The notes beneath the pieces were generated by a model. That model was not told where the DNA came from. It was given only the letters and a program-made list of their open reading frames with translations, and did no database searches. From an uncultured Sphingomonadaceae bacterium (GTDB lineage: Bacteria; Pseudomonadota; Alphaproteobacteria; Sphingomonadales; Sphingomonadaceae), in assembly GCA_937920575.1 (NCBI GenBank), contig CAKZSF010000062.1:1-7465 (forward strand): a stretch of DNA of 7,465 nucleotides, in the 5' to 3' direction. Position 1 is the stretch's first letter. The number at the start of each line of letters is the position of its first letter. Position numbers and translations under genes: made by a program. This document shows, piece after piece, positions 5,627-7,465 of this stretch.

Positions 5627-7429
5627 ATGGACTCGCTTGATCGCAGAGCGGTTCGCTGCCAACGCTTTGCCATGCCTGCGGCCTTGCTAGACTATTTTCG
5701 ATCATTCTTCGGCTATGCGCGGGGCAAGCTGCTCGGAACAACGATGATTATTGTGGGGGCGGCCCTGCTGGAAGGCGTTGGGCTTCTGGCGATCCTGCCG
5801 TTCCTCGAAATGTTCTCCGGCGCTGAACCCAGCGCGGTGACACGCCGCCTTGTTGACGCGATGGCAACACTCGGCATCACCACGCAAGAGCAGCGCATCG
5901 TGGCTGTGCTGGCGGGTTTTCTGGTGCTGGTTGCGCTGCGCAACTGGCTGGTCTGGGCGCGCAGTTTGCGTTTGCAGGAGCTGGGTCAAGGCTATGTCGA
6001 TCATGTCCGGCTTGGCATTTTTGAGACGATGGCGAAAGCGGATTGGGCGACCATTCGGCAGCTCAAAGTGCATGAAGGCATTCATTCGATCAGCACCGAT
6101 GTGCAGCGGCTTTCCGCAGGCACGCAGAGGCTGCTGAACATCATTGTCAGTTCTGCAATGCTTGCCGCGCAATTGATCGCGGCCTTTGTGATCTCGCCAA
6201 TGTTGGCGATGGCGATCCTCGCAATCTTCATCGTGGCCGCTGCCGTCACCCCCTTTCTGTGGCGGCGATCCCATCGTTTGGGACAGCAACGCACCATCCG
6301 TGGGCGCAACATGTTTGAAACCCTGCTCAGTTTCCTGACGGTGTTGAAACTCGCCAAGATTCACAAGCAGGAAGCGACCTATCTTTCGGCCTTTGCCGAT
6401 GATGTGCGGGGCATGCGCGAAGAGGCTTTGCAATTCGTATCACAACAATCGGCCCTTTCGGCAGTGATGCAGCTGGGCGTTGCTTTGATCATTTGTCTGG
6501 TTGTGCTGATCGCCTTGTTCTGGCTGCAAACCGGATACCTCGCATTGGCTGCCATTCTGATTATTCTGGTCCGCACCAACGGCCCTGTCCTGAACCTTCT
6601 GCAAAGCGCGCAGCAATTTGCGAATCTTCTGCCAGCCTATATCGGCCTACAAGAACTGGAAGCGAGTCTGGCCAGCTCTGCGCAGCGTTCGCCACAAGAA
6701 TACCAGCCAACCCCCGCCGGCAGGAAAGACGATCTGGCAAAGGTTCAGGAACGGTCTCAGGCACCAGTGGCGGTGCAATGCTCTGCGCTCAGCTTTCGTC
6801 ACCCGGGACAGACCAAACCGCTTCTGAACCAGCTCGATTTCGCTGTTTCGGCTGGACAGCTCGTGGCGCTGCGCGGCCAATCGGGTGCAGGCAAAACCAC
6901 TCTGCTCGACCTGATGACAGGATTGCTCACGCCCGATGCGGGCAGTGTGGCAATCGACGGCCTGCCACCGGCCGATCCACGGCTGGCCCGGCGGCTCGCC
7001 TATGCGCCGCAAGACCCGGTTTTGCTTGATCGTTCGATCGCGGACAATCTGATGTGGGGTGTGCCTCCGCAAACCTCCGAGGCGATGTGGAGCGCTTTGG
7101 AAATCGCTCAGGCGAGGGCGTTTGTGGAGGCTATGCCGAATGGCCTGCAGACGCGTGTGGGAGAGCGCGGGCAATCCTTGTCAGGCGGCGAGCGTCAGCG
7201 GATCTGTTTGGCACGGGCGCTGTTGCGTGAGCCCAGCCTGTTGATTATGGATGAAGCGACAAGTGCAATTGACCGGCCACCGGAGAAGGCAAGTCTATCG
7301 GGATTGCGCGCATTGAGCGACCGGATGACGATTATCCTTGTGACTCACCGCGAGGTGGATCTGACATTGCTGGACGGTAGCTACGCATTGACATCTGGCG
7401 CAATTTATCCGGAAAAATCTGGCGCTTGA
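5627..7429 (+). CDS. ABC exporter half-transporter (fused membrane and ATPase domains)
   Basis: A 600-residue inner-membrane protein that should homodimerise to form an exporter. The membrane domain (about 35-345) has six likely segments near 38-62, 90-110, 169-190, 192-212, 283-301 and 303-316; its start, with LEGVGLLAILPFLEMF (48-63), resembles PglK-like transporters of lipid-linked glycans or peptides. A polar linker (345-380) leads to the ATPase domain: Walker A GQSGAGKTT (417-425), Q-loop Q462, signature LSGGERQR (518-525), Walker B LLIMDE (538-543) with catalytic E543, D-loop SAID (546-549) and switch H574, so it appears catalytically intact. The usual A-loop aromatic in SF-x-Y is replaced by His392. 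There is no N-terminal peptidase domain. ATG 5627 has only a weak GGGAAAAG upstream; ATG 5672 (residue 16) is an alternative and begins closer to the conserved part. The substrate is unknown and no adjacent co-oriented partner is visible; the gene ends 36 bases before the window edge. Confidence 0.9.
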   Translation: MDSLDRRAVRCQRFAMPAALLDYFRSFFGYARGKLLGTTMIIVGAALLEGVGLLAILPFLEMFSGAEPSAVTRRLVDAMATLGITTQEQRIVAVLAGFLVLVALRNWLVWARSLRLQELGQGYVDHVRLGIFETMAKADWATIRQLKVHEGIHSISTDVQRLSAGTQRLLNIIVSSAMLAAQLIAAFVISPMLAMAILAIFIVAAAVTPFLWRRSHRLGQQRTIRGRNMFETLLSFLTVLKLAKIHKQEATYLSAFADDVRGMREEALQFVSQQSALSAVMQLGVALIICLVVLIALFWLQTGYLALAAILIILVRTNGPVLNLLQSAQQFANLLPAYIGLQELEASLASSAQRSPQEYQPTPAGRKDDLAKVQERSQAPVAVQCSALSFRHPGQTKPLLNQLDFAVSAGQLVALRGQSGAGKTTLLDLMTGLLTPDAGSVAIDGLPPADPRLARRLAYAPQDPVLLDRSIADNLMWGVPPQTSEAMWSALEIAQARAFVEAMPNGLQTRVGERGQSLSGGERQRICLARALLREPSLLIMDEATSAIDRPPEKASLSGLRALSDRMTIILVTHREVDLTLLDGSYALTSGAIYPEKSGA

Positions 7430-7446
7430 TCCAGAAAAACGGGCGC
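7408..7446. repeat. Imperfect tandem duplication at the ABC gene 3' end
   Basis: TCCGGAAAAATCTGGCGC (7408-7425) is echoed by TCCAGAAAAACGGGCGC (7430-7446), so the last codons of the exporter gene appear to be copied just past its stop. This could be a small slippage duplication or chance. The remaining bases to 7465 show no gene or terminator. Confidence 0.35.
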
Positions 7447-7465
7447 AGCGGCACGTAAAGCCAAT

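Noticed and set aside
5596..5640. 14-codon frame just before the ABC gene, considered as a leader peptide
   Set aside because: There is no ribosome binding site and no attenuator-like structure; a frame this short occurs by chance.
5702..6433. 243-residue minus-strand open frame inside the ABC exporter gene
   Set aside because: It is antisense to the membrane domain, rich in His, Gln and Arg from complemented hydrophobic codons; no motif seen.

Overview
The window looks like chromosomal DNA from an alphaproteobacterium, probably a sphingomonad or Erythrobacter-like organism. That placement is inferred from moderately high GC, codon choice and the general flavour of the proteins; no rRNA or other phylogenetic marker is present. 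I see no tRNA, rRNA, CRISPR array, insertion sequence or phage gene.

Layout: (1) bases 1-464 hold the C-terminal end of a radical SAM protein with a SPASM-type auxiliary iron-sulfur domain, cut by the left edge. (2) Convergent to it, 559-1230 on the minus strand encodes an Fe(II)/2-oxoglutarate oxygenase of the aspartyl/asparaginyl beta-hydroxylase family. (3) A 168-base divergent intergenic region leads into a two-gene plus-strand operon (1399-3491): a two-membrane-segment DUF4212 small subunit, overlapping by ATGA a sodium:solute symporter of the VC_2705/acetate-permease-like subfamily. (4) Convergent to the symporter, 29 bases away, is acsA (acetyl-CoA synthetase, minus strand, 3521-5461). 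(5) After a second divergent intergenic region, 5627-7429 encodes a complete half-size ABC exporter (membrane domain plus ATPase).

The symporter pair and acsA form a coherent acetate (short-chain carboxylate) module: Na+-driven uptake, then ATP-dependent activation to acetyl-CoA. The flanking genes are of another character. A radical SAM/SPASM enzyme, an AspH-like hydroxylase and a PglK-like ABC exporter are types that recur in peptide or glycan modification and export loci, but here they are split by the acetate module and lie in separate transcription units, so a shared function is only a hypothesis.

Most of the window is ordinary metabolism. The points most worth a second look are a degenerate EF-hand-like loop inside the symporter, the HxD iron-binding motif of the hydroxylase, the four-cysteine SPASM end, and whether the outer genes belong to a larger modification locus beyond the window.
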